From Bacteroidales bacterium (GTDB taxonomy: Bacteria; Bacteroidota; Bacteroidia; Bacteroidales; UBA4181): 64,000 bases of DNA. Shown here in pieces: positions 19,163-29,389 of this stretch. The translations under genes and the position numbers were made by a program. The notes under the pieces were generated by a model. The model worked only from the letters and a program-made list of their open reading frames with translations, made no database searches and was not told the DNA's origin. The number at the start of each line of letters is the position of its first letter. Position 1 is the first letter of the stretch. Location of the stretch: contig JAISOY010000203.1 of NCBI GenBank assembly GCA_031275285.1, forward strand, positions 1-64,000. Direction: 5' to 3'.

Positions 19163-20959
19163 ATGTCCAAAATAAGAAATATTGCCATAATAGCGCACGT
19201 AGACCACGGAAAGACCACATTAGTAGATAATCTGATCAAGCTTGGAAAGCTTTTCAGGGATAATGAAGACCCCGGCGAATTAATTATGGACAGCAATGAC
19301 CTGGAGCGTGAAAGAGGAATCACGATTCTGGCCAAGAATGTTTCCGTTGAATATAAGGGTGTAAAAATAAATATCATAGATACCCCCGGCCATGCTGATT
19401 TCGGAGGAGAAGTCGAACGGGTGCTCAATATGGCTGATGGCGTGTTATTGCTGGTTGATGCTTTTGAAGGTACTATGCCGCAAACCCGTTTTGTACTGCA
19501 AAAGGCTTTGGGATTAGGCAAAAAACCTATTGTGGTGATCAATAAAGTAGATAAACCCAATTGTCGGCCAGATGAGGTACAGGAAGAAGTGTTCGACCTG
19601 ATGTTTAACCTGAATGCTTCCGAAGATCAGTTGGATTTTACCACCATATACGGTTCTGCCAAACAAGGATGGATGTCTAAGGATTGGCGTAACCCAACGA
19701 CAGATATTACCGCATTGTGCGATGCCATTATCGAGCATATCCCAGCGCCTGTTGCACTGGAAGGTACTCCGCAGTTATTGATTACCTCACTAGAATACTC
19801 TAATTATGTGGGGCGGATTGCTATTGGGAAATTACATCGCGGAACCCTGAAAGAAGGGCAAAACGTAGCATTGGTAAAACGTGACGGCGCTATAGTGCGT
19901 TCTAAGATAAAAGAACTATTAACCTTTGAGGGTTTGAATAAGAAAAAAGCTTCATCGGTAAGTTCGGGGGATATTTGTGCATTGGTAGGATTGGATGATT
20001 TCAGCATCGGAGATACCGTAGCTGATCTGGAAAACCCCGAAGGACTGGAAACCATTGCTATTGACGAACCAACGATGAGTATGCTGTTCACCATAAATAA
20101 TTCACCTTTCTTCGGCAGGGACGGTAAATATGTAACTTCCCGCCATATTAAGGACCGGTTGGACAAGGAATTGGAAAAGAATATTGCTCTTCGCGTATCA
20201 GAAACCGATTCGGCGGATTCATTCATGGTGTACGGCCGTGGGATTTTACATTTATCCGTGTTGATCGAGACCATGCGTCGTGAAGGATATGAATTACAGG
20301 TAGGACAGCCTAAAGTGATCATTAAGGAAATAGAAGGTGTGAAATGTGAACCTATTGAAGAATTGACGGTGGATGTTCCAGAAGAATCTTCCGGAAAGGT
20401 AATTGAGATGGTTTCCCGGAGAAGGGGAGAGATGGAGAAGATGGAAACCAAAGGAGACCGGATCCATCTTGAGTTTTCTATCCCTTCGCGTGGAATTATC
20501 GGATTGCGGAACCAGGTACTGACTGCGACTGCTGGAGAAGCTGTAATGACACACCGTTTCAGGGAATTTGCACCAATGAAAGGAGAAATTGAAAAACGCA
20601 TCAACGGATCTTTGATCTCTATCGAGACAGGCAGTGCTATTGCTTATGCCCTGGATAAATTGCAGGACCGGGGCCATTTCTTTGTAGATCCAGGTGAAGA
20701 AATTTATGAAGGGCAGGTAGTCGGTGAAAATAACCGTGCAGGAGACCTGGGATTAAATATCTCGAAGACAAAAAAAATGACCAATGTACGTGCTTCCGGA
20801 ACAGATGATAAGGCTAAAATAACGCCGGCTATCAAGTTTTCCCTGGAAGAGGCGCTTGAGTATATTCAGGAAGATGAATATGTGGAAGTAACCCCCTTGC
20901 ATATCCGTCTGCGTAAAATTTTACTGACGGAAAATGAAAGGAAACGCCAGGGGAAATAA
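19163..20959 (+). CDS. typA: Ribosome-associated GTPase TypA/BipA
   Basis: Translational GTPase related to EF-G that binds the ribosome and helps 50S assembly and stress or cold adaptation. The 598 residues show the G-domain motifs: AHVDHGKTT (P-loop, 11-19), the switch I RGIT segment, DTPGHADF (G3) and NKVDKPNC (G4). Domains II, III and V and the BipA-specific C-terminal domain follow, with GRGILHLSVLIETMRREGYE and PSRGIIGLRNQ. The rseP gene follows after 26 bp, so cotranscription is likely. No upstream gene shares the direction. Confidence 0.97.
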   Translation: MSKIRNIAIIAHVDHGKTTLVDNLIKLGKLFRDNEDPGELIMDSNDLERERGITILAKNVSVEYKGVKINIIDTPGHADFGGEVERVLNMADGVLLLVDAFEGTMPQTRFVLQKALGLGKKPIVVINKVDKPNCRPDEVQEEVFDLMFNLNASEDQLDFTTIYGSAKQGWMSKDWRNPTTDITALCDAIIEHIPAPVALEGTPQLLITSLEYSNYVGRIAIGKLHRGTLKEGQNVALVKRDGAIVRSKIKELLTFEGLNKKKASSVSSGDICALVGLDDFSIGDTVADLENPEGLETIAIDEPTMSMLFTINNSPFFGRDGKYVTSRHIKDRLDKELEKNIALRVSETDSADSFMVYGRGILHLSVLIETMRREGYELQVGQPKVIIKEIEGVKCEPIEELTVDVPEESSGKVIEMVSRRRGEMEKMETKGDRIHLEFSIPSRGIIGLRNQVLTATAGEAVMTHRFREFAPMKGEIEKRINGSLISIETGSAIAYALDKLQDRGHFFVDPGEEIYEGQVVGENNRAGDLGLNISKTKKMTNVRASGTDDKAKITPAIKFSLEEALEYIQEDEYVEVTPLHIRLRKILLTENERKRQGK

Positions 20960-20985
20960 TCACTAAATTATGATAGATTAAGATA

Positions 20986-22305
20986 ATGGAAATCCTTATA
21001 AAAGCCTCGCAGTTTGTTCTTAGCCTTTCCATACTGATTGTTGCCCATGAAATGGGGCATTTTCTTTTTGCTAAATTGTTTAAAGTCCGCGTTGAGAAAT
21101 TTTACCTGTTTTTTGATGCAGGTTTTTCTTTATTCAAATTTAAAAAGGGGGAAACGGAATACGGTATCGGCTGGTTACCGCTGGGAGGATATGTGAAGAT
21201 AGCCGGGATGATAGATGAATCCATGGATACGGAGCAAATGTCGCAACCGCCCCAGCCTTGGGAATTCCGTACCAAACCGGCATGGCAACGTCTATTGATC
21301 ATGGTGGGTGGTGTATTGGTCAATTTTGTTTTGGCCTTTTTTATCTATTCGATGATCCTTTTTGTCTGGGGAAAAGAATACATACCGGTACAGAATGCAG
21401 CTTATGGATATGAGTTTTCCCAAACGGCCCTGGAAAACGGATTCAGGAACGGAGATAAAATTATAGCGGTAGATGGTGTAAGTTACGATATGTTAGCTGA
21501 TCTTACTGAACAAATCATTCATGGAGGGGCAAAAAATGTAACCATTGAACGTGACGGAGAAAGAATGGATATAGCATTACCATATGATTTTTCTGCACAG
21601 TATTCATCCTCAAAGGATAAGGTATTTGCTTCACCGCTTTACCCTTTTGTCATAGATAAGACCCAGTCCGGTTCTCCGGCGGCTAAAGCAGGATTACAAT
21701 CCGGCGACATCATAACAGCTGTTAATGATCATCCGACCCCTACAGCCGGTTTGTTCATGGGTGAAGCCAAAAATAACGCAGATAAAAAGATTAACCTGAC
21801 CATAGAACGCAATGGTATGCAGGAAACGATGGATATGACTGTCTCCGAAAGCGGAACCATTGGTGTATATTGTCAGTTACCTACTAAAATACTGAAATCG
21901 GAGCGTATTGAGTATGGCTTTTTTGAATCTATTCCTGCAGGGATCGTTTATGGCGTGGATATTCTATCCAACTATGTGGGTAATCTTGGTAAGCTCTTCA
22001 ATAAAGGCGGCCTGAAGCAATTGGGCGGTTTTATTGCTATTGGAAATATATTTCCTGCAGAATGGGATTGGTTGTCTTTTTGGACGATGACGGCTTTCCT
22101 TTCAATTATTCTTGCATTTATGAATATTCTTCCTATTCCGGCGCTTGATGGAGGTCATGTATTGTTCCTTCTTTTTGAGATGATTACAGGAAGAAAACCA
22201 GGTGATAAATTTTTAGAACGGGCGCAAATCGTTGGTATGGTTATTTTGATAGGCTTGCTTCTGATAGCCAACGGAAATGATATCATCAGATTATTCTCGA
22301 GGTAA
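20986..22305 (+). CDS. rseP: Site-2 intramembrane zinc protease RseP
   Basis: Inner-membrane metalloprotease that cuts anti-sigma factors or leftover signal peptides inside the membrane. The 439 residues have the S2P active site: HEMGH at 21-25 in the first membrane segment and LDG at 387-389 in the last third. Two PDZ-like domains lie between (about 130-195 and 215-290), the second with SPAAKAGLQSGDII. No anti-sigma factor gene is adjacent. It follows typA by 26 bp. Confidence 0.94.
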   Translation: MEILIKASQFVLSLSILIVAHEMGHFLFAKLFKVRVEKFYLFFDAGFSLFKFKKGETEYGIGWLPLGGYVKIAGMIDESMDTEQMSQPPQPWEFRTKPAWQRLLIMVGGVLVNFVLAFFIYSMILFVWGKEYIPVQNAAYGYEFSQTALENGFRNGDKIIAVDGVSYDMLADLTEQIIHGGAKNVTIERDGERMDIALPYDFSAQYSSSKDKVFASPLYPFVIDKTQSGSPAAKAGLQSGDIITAVNDHPTPTAGLFMGEAKNNADKKINLTIERNGMQETMDMTVSESGTIGVYCQLPTKILKSERIEYGFFESIPAGIVYGVDILSNYVGNLGKLFNKGGLKQLGGFIAIGNIFPAEWDWLSFWTMTAFLSIILAFMNILPIPALDGGHVLFLLFEMITGRKPGDKFLERAQIVGMVILIGLLLIANGNDIIRLFSR

Positions 22306-22338
22306 AGAAGCATAATTTTTCTCATTATTGTATTTTAT

Positions 22339-22364
22339 TTTTCATTAATTTCTGATAATGAAAA
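22339..22364 (+). terminator. AT-rich hairpin after typA-rseP
   Basis: TTTTCATTA (22339-22347) pairs with TAATGAAAA (22356-22364) across an 8-nt loop, 34 bp after the rseP stop. The stem is weak in G/C and no clear T-run follows, so its role as terminator is only suggested. Confidence 0.3.
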
Positions 22365-22520
22365 TGTTATATTGATATTACCTCGTAATCAAATGATCAT
22401 TTATTTACTGTATAGAAATAAAGATCATATTTGCTGGTTTACATAGATTAAGTTAATTTTCCTTCACTCATTTATATAATCGTGATTTTTATGTAAGTTT
22501 GTGCTTTATAAAGAATACTT

Positions 22521-22835
22521 ATGGATGAAGTAAGGAAAATAGATACTGATATTCATATTCAGGTGAATACTAGTAATACAGTAAATGGAAAAAAGCAACA
22601 AAACTCTTTTATCCTAAATGCCATTAGTTAACACAGCAAAGAAAGAACATTATACGATTCTTGGATGGCAATATGCAAATTGATAACATCAAAGTTTTAG
22701 AAAGATGGTCAAGATGGAATTCTAGTTCTTTAATATCTTAATTCTGATGGAGATTTGAAAAAGAAAATATGTTGAAAAAATGAATTTATTAAATTTGAAA
22801 AGGAAATCGGGACTATAAATCAAATCTATACTTAA
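22521..22835 (+). pseudogene. Possible decayed reading frame in AT-rich gap
   Basis: The gap 22306-22977 has no intact gene. One frame beginning with ATG at 22521 stays hydrophilic and protein-like for about 105 codons but is broken by in-frame stops at 22629, 22698, 22731 and 22773, with the last piece ending at 22833-22835. Pieces such as KERTLYDSWMAICKL and KNEFIKFEKEIGTINQIYT look like coding sequence. No family was recognised. AT-rich DNA can give this by chance, so confidence is low. The rest of the gap (22836-22977) shows nothing further. Confidence 0.25.
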
Positions 22836-22977
22836 TCCTGTAATCCGTTGAGAATATGAAAATCTATTATCTAATAAAGTTCACAATTTTCTCAAAATCC
22901 TCAATAAATGAATTCGATACTTTAATATTATACTCTACAGGGAGATTAAAAAAACATCAACAAAAAATGGTTGAATT

Positions 22978-23367
22978 ATGAGATCAAAATTTTTAATTCT
23001 CACATTAATAGCAACCTCTCTCATTTGTTATCTGGAGTGGGGAGCTGGCAATAAATCATTTTTATTTGAAATCGAATATGAGGTTTTCAAGCAAATATTT
23101 ACTGCCCAAAAACTTTTTGTCCATCCTCTTATATTACTTCCACTTCTCGGACAAATTTTACTTTTGATTACTTTATTTCAGAAAAAGCCACAAAAAATTC
23201 TTATTTATATTAGCATAGTCTGTTTGGGGTTACTATTAATTCTTATATTTTTCATTGGAATTCTGGCTATGAATTATAAAATATTGATTTCAGTATTGCC
23301 ATTTTTAATTACAGCAATAATTACAATATTATCTCTCAAACAATCAAAATCCGATAAATTCCTATAA
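22978..23367 (+). CDS. Small integral membrane protein of unknown function
   Basis: A 129-residue protein with four predicted membrane segments at about 4-20, 49-67, 73-94 and 101-118, separated by short loops; Lys/Ser-rich C-terminus. It does not match a family I can name. It lies in AT-rich DNA after a gene-poor gap, with codon use richer in A/T than the neighbouring rseP, which hints at recent transfer. No promoter was recognised. Confidence 0.6.
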   Translation: MRSKFLILTLIATSLICYLEWGAGNKSFLFEIEYEVFKQIFTAQKLFVHPLILLPLLGQILLLITLFQKKPQKILIYISIVCLGLLLILIFFIGILAMNYKILISVLPFLITAIITILSLKQSKSDKFL

Positions 23368-23424
23368 TCTTTTCAAAAATAAAATAAGAGTTAAAAAAAA
23401 CGCTTCAGATATAAATTATTAAAA

Positions 23425-24186
23425 TTGCGAACATTGAAGACTTTTAAGAGTGATCTTTCCCACAAAGAGTATCCGCTATCAGAAAGGATATCAGGCCGGT
23501 CCATCCGTCGTTCCATCATGAATGTGATACTAAAGGAACATCCTGAATTTAAGGAAGACAATTATCTGGCTACTGAAGAATTGAATCATTACAGGCGAAA
23601 ATATATTTCCGAGGCGGTCAGTAAGCAGGTCGGAGATATGTCGTCCCTTGAAAAAACGGTATTGAATTCCTTGTCGAATCAAACTACACTTTCAGATAAA
23701 ATTGACGGTGATGACGATGCTGTAGCGACGTTGGGACAAAAAGTGGCGGATAAAGTTGCCACATTCGGAGGGAGTTGGACGTTTATTATCTCTTTCGGTG
23801 TATTCATATTTATTTGGATAACGATCAATGTGATTTGGTTGGCCAATAAAGCATTTGATCCCTATCCGTTTATTCTTTTGAACCTGATGTTGTCTTGTCT
23901 GGCAGCGTTACAGGCTCCGGTGATCATGATGAGTCAGAACAGGCAGGAAGATAAAGACCGGGAACGTTCCAAAAAGGATTATATGATCAACCTGAAATCA
24001 GAATTAGAGATCAGGAGCCTTCATGAAAAAATCGATCACCTGATTTTTCACCAGCAACAGGAATTGATGGAAGTACAAAATGTCCAGCTAGAGTTGTTGG
24101 ATGCTATCTTAAACCAGATAGAAAAGAAAGAAGCGCCCCGAAAACCTGTTCGCTCCAAAAAACAATCGGAAAATAAAAAAACATAA
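23425..24186 (+). CDS. DUF1003 family membrane protein
   Basis: A 253-residue protein of the DUF1003 family, of unknown function. The N-terminal part with the LSERISGRSIRRSI segment and ILKEHPEF is typical. Two membrane segments at about 113-131 and 142-163 are joined by a short NKAFDPYPF loop, the family hallmark. A charged, probably coiled-coil C-terminal half follows. The frame has no ATG before the conserved N-terminal region, so the start is TTG, at 23425 or at 23434; an internal ATG at 23518 would remove conserved residues. No ribosome-binding site was seen. Confidence 0.82.
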   Translation: MRTLKTFKSDLSHKEYPLSERISGRSIRRSIMNVILKEHPEFKEDNYLATEELNHYRRKYISEAVSKQVGDMSSLEKTVLNSLSNQTTLSDKIDGDDDAVATLGQKVADKVATFGGSWTFIISFGVFIFIWITINVIWLANKAFDPYPFILLNLMLSCLAALQAPVIMMSQNRQEDKDRERSKKDYMINLKSELEIRSLHEKIDHLIFHQQQELMEVQNVQLELLDAILNQIEKKEAPRKPVRSKKQSENKKT

Positions 24187-24450
24187 CTTTTTGTCAGTTA
24201 GTGTGCAATGTGTTTTTTATGGGAACCTGTATAGTCAGGATGTCAAAAAAATGTTTTGTCATTTTAGAAACATTGGATAAAAAAAGATATTTTTATCGTT
24301 TTTATTGTATTTCTGATCAAATGAATTTTCTATAATCTCCACAGAAGTGACTGTGAAGAACTGTTATTCCAGTTGCAGGTATATGCATCCTGTAGATCAA
24401 TGATTCATTTGAAAACTCCTTTATCGACGTGAAAATTAAAATATAGACAG

Positions 24451-26922
24451 ATGAAAAAAATTATTGTTTCCCTCTTAATGATGGTATCACTTGTATACGG
24501 ATGTGGTTCTTCCGGACATGAAGTCATTCAAAACGATTTGCGCGCACCGGCATACCCGTTGGTTACTATCGATCCTTATACTTCGGCCTGGTCGTTCGGT
24601 GATAAGTTATATGAGGGTTCGTTAAAACACTGGACAGGAAAAGATTTTCCCTTATTGGGTGTTATCCGTGTAGATGGCGAGAATTATCGCTTCATGGGAC
24701 TGGAGGATATTCCGCTTTTAACAGTATTCAATACATCCGAACAAGGAATGTGGACCGGGAAATATACTTTTACCCGTCCGCGTGAAGGATGGAATAATAA
24801 AGATTTTAACGATAAACAATGGAAAGAAGGACCTGCTGCTTTCGGAACACGGGACGAATCTACAGTGAAGACAGCATGGGAAACCGAGGAGATTTGGGTA
24901 CGGCGTGAAATCAATCTGGAAGAAGACCTTTCCGGGAAGAAAGTATTTCTGGAATATTCGCATGATGATGATTTTGAGTTATATATCAACGGAATAGAAG
25001 TGGTCAATACCGGGTATAAGTGGCGGAAAAACGTCACTGAGCCTGTTACCGGCGAAGCCCTGGCATCATTGAAAAAAGGAAAGAATGTTATTGCCGCTCA
25101 TTGTACGAATCGTTCACATGGGGCTTTGGTCGATTTCGGACTTTTCACGGAACAATCCATGCCGGTGAAACTGGAAAGGACAGCAGAACAGAAATCAGTG
25201 AATGTGCAGGCTACACAGACGCATTATACATTTACTTGTGGCGGTGTTGACCTGAAACTCTCTTTTGCTGCCCCGCTGTTTATGGAACAGCTCGATCTTC
25301 TTTCTCGTCCGGTGAATTACCTCTCTTATGAAGTTGTATCCAACGATGGTAAGGAACATGAAGTGGATGTATATTTCGAAAGTTCTCCCAACTGGGCATT
25401 GAATCATCCCGGACAGGCGTCGGTGAGCGAAAGTTTTGAGAACGGAGGGCTTGTCTTCCTGAAAACAGGCAGTAAGGAGCAGAATTATTTAGGAAAAAAA
25501 GGCGATGATGTACGTATCGACTGGGGATACTTTTATATGGCGGCCAAAAAAGAAAACACTTCTTACCTTGTTGGAAATGCAGCTGATTTAAGAAAGAATT
25601 TTGTGGATAAAGCAGCCAATGCCTCTTCCGTAAAAAAAGAAAATGCACGGATGGCGTTGATACAGTCATTGGGAAAAATAAAGAAAGGTTCGGGAAAAAT
25701 AATGATCGGTTATGATGATATTTATTCCATACAGTATTTTGGTGTAAACCTCCGGCCCTATTGGAACCGTTCCGGGGACCAGGATATACTGATGCAGTTT
25801 CAGGCAGCTGACCGGGAATACCAGCAATTGATAGATCGTTGTTACCGTTTTGATCAACAATTAATGGAAAAAGCAACGTTGGCAGGTGGTAAGAAATATG
25901 CCGAGTTATGTGTTCTGGCTTACCGTCAGGCTATTGCCGCCCATAAATTAGTAGAGGCGCCGAATGGTGATTTACTGTTCCTTTCCAAGGAAAATTTCAG
26001 CAACGGATCCATTGGTACGGTAGACATCACTTATCCATCAGCTCCTTTGTTTTTACTGTACAATGTGGAATTAGTCAAAGGCCTGATGAATCATATTTTT
26101 TATTACAGCGAGAGCGGAAAATGGACCAAACCTTTTGCTGCACACGATGTGGGAACTTATCCAATGGCTAACGGACAAACTTATGGCGGGGATATGCCGG
26201 TGGAAGAAAGCGGAAATATGTTGATTCTTACGGCAGCTGTTGCGGCGGTAGAAGGAAATGCAAAGTATGCGGAAAAACATTGGGATGTATTGACAGTATG
26301 GACGGATTACCTGGTAGAAAACGGGCTGGATCCGGAAAACCAATTATGTACGGATGATTTTGCCGGACATTTTGCACATAATGTCAACCTGTCCGCAAAG
26401 GCCATAATGGGGATCGCTTCATACGGAAAACTCGCAGCTATGCTGGGAAAAAAGGATATATCGGAAAAATATACCCAAAAAGCAAAGGAAATGGCCAAAG
26501 AATGGATGAGAATGGCCGATGATGGTGATCATTATCGCCTGACATTCGACCAGCCGGGAACATGGAGCCAGAAATACAATCTTGTATGGAATAAACTGAT
26601 GAACATGGGCATTTTCCCGGAAGAAGTAGCAGCCAAAGAGATTGCTTATTACCAGACCAAACAGAATAAATACGGTTTGCCGTTGGATAACAGGAAAACA
26701 TATACCAAAGCCGACTGGATCATCTGGACGGCTACCCTGGCCAATGACAAGGAAACATTTCAGAAGTTCATAGATCCTTTATACCTCTTTATGAATGAAA
26801 CCACCGACAGGATTCCCATGTCCGACTGGTATTATACCGATAAGCCAAAGCATACAGGGTTCCGTGCCAGAGCAGTAGTCGGGGGGTATTTCATTAAAAT
26901 GCTGGAAGGCGAAATGAAATGA
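24451..26922 (+). CDS. DUF4965/DUF1793-type (glutaminase-A-like) lipoprotein
   Basis: An 823-residue exported lipoprotein (lipobox Cys18 in VYGC). The layout matches Bacteroidota proteins related to fungal glutaminase GtaA: an N-terminal DUF4964-like strip (about 28-75, PAYPLVTIDPYTSAWSFGD), a jelly-roll sugar-binding-like insert (about 90-235), a DUF5127-like domain (about 250-450), then DUF4965 and DUF1793 helical barrel regions (about 460-815). Such genes usually sit in glycan-degradation loci and the real substrate is often not glutamine. It opens the enzyme island and is followed 70 bp later by the GH2 gene, with a terminator only after that gene, so the two form one unit. Confidence 0.82.
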   Translation: MKKIIVSLLMMVSLVYGCGSSGHEVIQNDLRAPAYPLVTIDPYTSAWSFGDKLYEGSLKHWTGKDFPLLGVIRVDGENYRFMGLEDIPLLTVFNTSEQGMWTGKYTFTRPREGWNNKDFNDKQWKEGPAAFGTRDESTVKTAWETEEIWVRREINLEEDLSGKKVFLEYSHDDDFELYINGIEVVNTGYKWRKNVTEPVTGEALASLKKGKNVIAAHCTNRSHGALVDFGLFTEQSMPVKLERTAEQKSVNVQATQTHYTFTCGGVDLKLSFAAPLFMEQLDLLSRPVNYLSYEVVSNDGKEHEVDVYFESSPNWALNHPGQASVSESFENGGLVFLKTGSKEQNYLGKKGDDVRIDWGYFYMAAKKENTSYLVGNAADLRKNFVDKAANASSVKKENARMALIQSLGKIKKGSGKIMIGYDDIYSIQYFGVNLRPYWNRSGDQDILMQFQAADREYQQLIDRCYRFDQQLMEKATLAGGKKYAELCVLAYRQAIAAHKLVEAPNGDLLFLSKENFSNGSIGTVDITYPSAPLFLLYNVELVKGLMNHIFYYSESGKWTKPFAAHDVGTYPMANGQTYGGDMPVEESGNMLILTAAVAAVEGNAKYAEKHWDVLTVWTDYLVENGLDPENQLCTDDFAGHFAHNVNLSAKAIMGIASYGKLAAMLGKKDISEKYTQKAKEMAKEWMRMADDGDHYRLTFDQPGTWSQKYNLVWNKLMNMGIFPEEVAAKEIAYYQTKQNKYGLPLDNRKTYTKADWIIWTATLANDKETFQKFIDPLYLFMNETTDRIPMSDWYYTDKPKHTGFRARAVVGGYFIKMLEGEMK

Positions 26923-26992
26923 GTAAATAGGAATGATCCGTATAGAAGATAAACAACAAATAAACATAAAATCAATAAATTAAATCTTTAAA

Positions 26993-28804
26993 ATGAAAAA
27001 ACCTTTCTTAACGATTGCTTTTTTATCAGCGCTTGTCCTTTGTGTTTCAGCGCAGTGGGAGCCTCAGGGCGATAAGATCAAAACCAGCTGGGCGGAAAAG
27101 ATAGACCCCAATAAAGTATGGCAGGAATATCCTCGTCCCATCATGGAGCGTTCTGATTGGCAAAATCTTAATGGGTTGTGGGATTATGCCATTAAACCTG
27201 TAGGTCAGAATGAACCGGCTTCTTTTGATGGAAAAATACTGGTGCCCTTTGCAGCGGAATCAAGTCTTTCCGGAGTACAGAAAACCGTTGGAGAGAAGAA
27301 TGAGTTATGGTACAAACGTACTTTTACTGTTCCCAAAACATGGAAGGATAAAGATATCCTGTTGCATTTCGGTGCTGTTGACTGGAAAACAGAAGTATAC
27401 GTTAATGATATCATGATCGGATCGCATCAGGGAGGATATACTCCTTTCTCCTTTAATATTGCACCTTATCTGAATGCGTCAGGGGAACAGAAACTGGTAG
27501 TGAAAGTATGGGATCCTAGCGACAAGGGATATAACCCAAGAGGAAAACAAGTACATAATCCGCACGGTATCTGGTATACCCCGGTGACCGGTATCTGGCA
27601 GACCGTATGGCTGGAACCTGTACCTGCAAAAAGGATCATGGCATTAAAAGTTGTTCCTGATATCGACCAATCCAGGATCACTGTATCTGCTCAGGCAGAA
27701 AATGTGGCTCCCGGCGATGTGCTGGAAGTAAAAGTCATGGAAAACGGAAAGGTGATTGCTACGGCAAAGGCTGCTATTTGCCAGACAGCCAGTATCAATA
27801 TACCCGATCAGAAATTGTGGAGTCCCGATTCTCCCGTATTGTATGATATGGAAGCAAGCATCATCAGTAAAGGCAAAGTAACAGATAAGGTGAAAAGTTA
27901 TTTTGCAATGCGTAAATATTCTACCAAACGCGATGCCAACGGTATTGTACGCATGCAACTGAATAACAAGGATCTTTTCCAGTTCGGTCCGCTCGACCAG
28001 GGATGGTGGCCTGACGGATTATATACAGCCCCTTCTGATGAAGCATTGGTTTATGATATTAAGAAAACCAAAGATTTCGGTTTCAATATGATCCGTAAAC
28101 ATGTAAAAGTGGAGCCGGCTCGCTGGTATACGCATTGCGACCGCCTCGGTATCATTGTATGGCAGGATATGCCTAACGGAGACCGTTCTCCGCAGTGGCA
28201 GATGCGTCAGTACTTTGATGGATCTGAATTACGTCGTTCACCTGAATCGGAAGCTAATTTCCGTCAGGAATGGAAAGACATCATGGATTACCTGATCAGT
28301 TATCCCTGTATCGGTGTATGGGTACCCTTCAATGAAGCATGGGGACAATTCAAGACAGTGGAAATTACAGAATGGACCAAAGCGTATGATCCTTCCCGTT
28401 TAGTAAATCCTGCAAGTGGAGGAAACCATTATCGCACGGGCGATATACTCGACCTTCATAATTATCCCGGACCGGAAATGTTCCTATACGATGCCCAAAG
28501 AGTTACAGTATTGGGTGAGTATGGAGGGATCGGCCTTCCGTTGGAAGGACATCTCTGGCAGACAGATAAAAACTGGGGATATATTCAGTTTAAAAATTCC
28601 GAAGAAACCACTGATGAATATGTAAAGTATGCTGAGCAACTTAAAAAGTTCATCAAAACAGGATTCTCGGCTGCCGTATATACACAGACCACCGATGTGG
28701 AAGGTGAAGTAAACGGGTTGATGACATACGACCGTAAGGTTATCAAACTGAACGAAGCCCGCCTGAAAAAAATAAATACCGAAATTTGTGAAATATTGAA
28801 ATAA
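26993..28804 (+). CDS. Glycoside hydrolase family 2 enzyme
   Basis: A 603-residue secreted enzyme (signal peptide 1-20, cleavage before QWEPQ) of the GH2 family, covering beta-galactosidases, beta-glucuronidases and related enzymes. The sugar-binding domain spans about 40-210 (EYPRPIMERSDWQNLNGLWD; GGYTPFSFNIAPYL), an immunoglobulin-like domain about 215-310, and the TIM barrel follows. The likely acid/base is Glu448 in PFNEAWGQ and the nucleophile Glu509 in LGEYGG. At 603 residues it is a short GH2 without C-terminal extra domains. Exact sugar specificity is not deducible. It follows the DUF4965 gene and ends at a strong terminator. Confidence 0.88.
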   Translation: MKKPFLTIAFLSALVLCVSAQWEPQGDKIKTSWAEKIDPNKVWQEYPRPIMERSDWQNLNGLWDYAIKPVGQNEPASFDGKILVPFAAESSLSGVQKTVGEKNELWYKRTFTVPKTWKDKDILLHFGAVDWKTEVYVNDIMIGSHQGGYTPFSFNIAPYLNASGEQKLVVKVWDPSDKGYNPRGKQVHNPHGIWYTPVTGIWQTVWLEPVPAKRIMALKVVPDIDQSRITVSAQAENVAPGDVLEVKVMENGKVIATAKAAICQTASINIPDQKLWSPDSPVLYDMEASIISKGKVTDKVKSYFAMRKYSTKRDANGIVRMQLNNKDLFQFGPLDQGWWPDGLYTAPSDEALVYDIKKTKDFGFNMIRKHVKVEPARWYTHCDRLGIIVWQDMPNGDRSPQWQMRQYFDGSELRRSPESEANFRQEWKDIMDYLISYPCIGVWVPFNEAWGQFKTVEITEWTKAYDPSRLVNPASGGNHYRTGDILDLHNYPGPEMFLYDAQRVTVLGEYGGIGLPLEGHLWQTDKNWGYIQFKNSEETTDEYVKYAEQLKKFIKTGFSAAVYTQTTDVEGEVNGLMTYDRKVIKLNEARLKKINTEICEILK

Positions 28805-28813
28805 GTAAGATGG

Positions 28814-28846
28814 CCGGAAGGAAGAAGTTCCTTCCGGTTTTCTTTT
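28814..28846 (+). terminator. Intrinsic terminator after GH2
   Basis: CCGGAAGGAA (28814-28823) and TTCCTTCCGG (28828-28837) form a perfect 10-bp stem with a GAAG loop, followed by TTTTCTTTT. This is a classic intrinsic terminator 9 bp after the GH2 stop. Confidence 0.9.
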
Positions 28847-29267
28847 AATGATCGATAGTTAATGCCCGGATATTAAGTTTCTTTCCCGGACTCTTCAGGA
28901 ATTAAATCCGGTTGTTGGTCTGTAACTGAGTAATTATTTGTGTTGCATATTGATCATAAGTAAAAAATATAAGCAATGGCAACTCCTACTTATGAAGAAA
29001 CAATCAATCAAGCCCGATTGATTTTATCTGATGTGATATTACAAAAGAGCAGGGAAAGAAAATAGAGATACTGGCAAAGGGAATCAGGAAATAAAATAAT
29101 AACAGTGAATTCCTTAAAATGAGGCAAAAAAGATCACTGCCGGATTAAATGAAAAAATGCTTACCTTACGGCAGGTTATTTTTATTGATACCATAATCGT
29201 AAAAATAGAGTTTTTCCAGTCGTTTTGAGCGGAATTCTGGGTCAATGCCAGTAGATAATCTTATAAA
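28847..29267. other. Intergenic stretch without an intact gene
   Basis: No supported gene. A 29-codon frame (ATG 28976 to TAG 29063-29065) begins MATPTYEETINQARLIL and looks protein-like but is too short to call; the sequence after it has several stops. It may be the remnant of a lost gene. Confidence 0.4.
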
Positions 29268-29316
29268 TGATTATTGATTATTGATTATTGATGATTGATT
29301 TTTGAATATTGACTTT
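29268..29316. repeat. Seven-unit heptanucleotide array (TGATTAT type)
   Basis: Seven consecutive 7-bp units: TGATTAT three times, then TGATGAT, TGATTTT, TGAATAT and TGACTTT. Every unit starts with TGA and the period is exactly 7 over 49 bp. It lies upstream of the TraB/GumN gene. Similar period-7 arrays occur at 30331-30365, 30386-30406 and 58655-58702. Confidence 0.85.
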
Positions 29317-29389
29317 GTCAGGCTCGTAAGTTCAGCTGAGTATTTATAGAAACACATATATTATTGGAATCTGTATAAAACCGTCAGTT

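Noticed and set aside
19804-20604. A 266-residue frame antisense to typA
   Set aside because: It is a shadow of a highly conserved GTPase gene, with Ser/Ile-rich composition and no recognisable motif.
25280-25876. A 198-residue frame antisense to the DUF4965 gene
   Set aside because: The plus-strand gene is clearly coding; the antisense product is Phe/Pro/His-rich without domain features.
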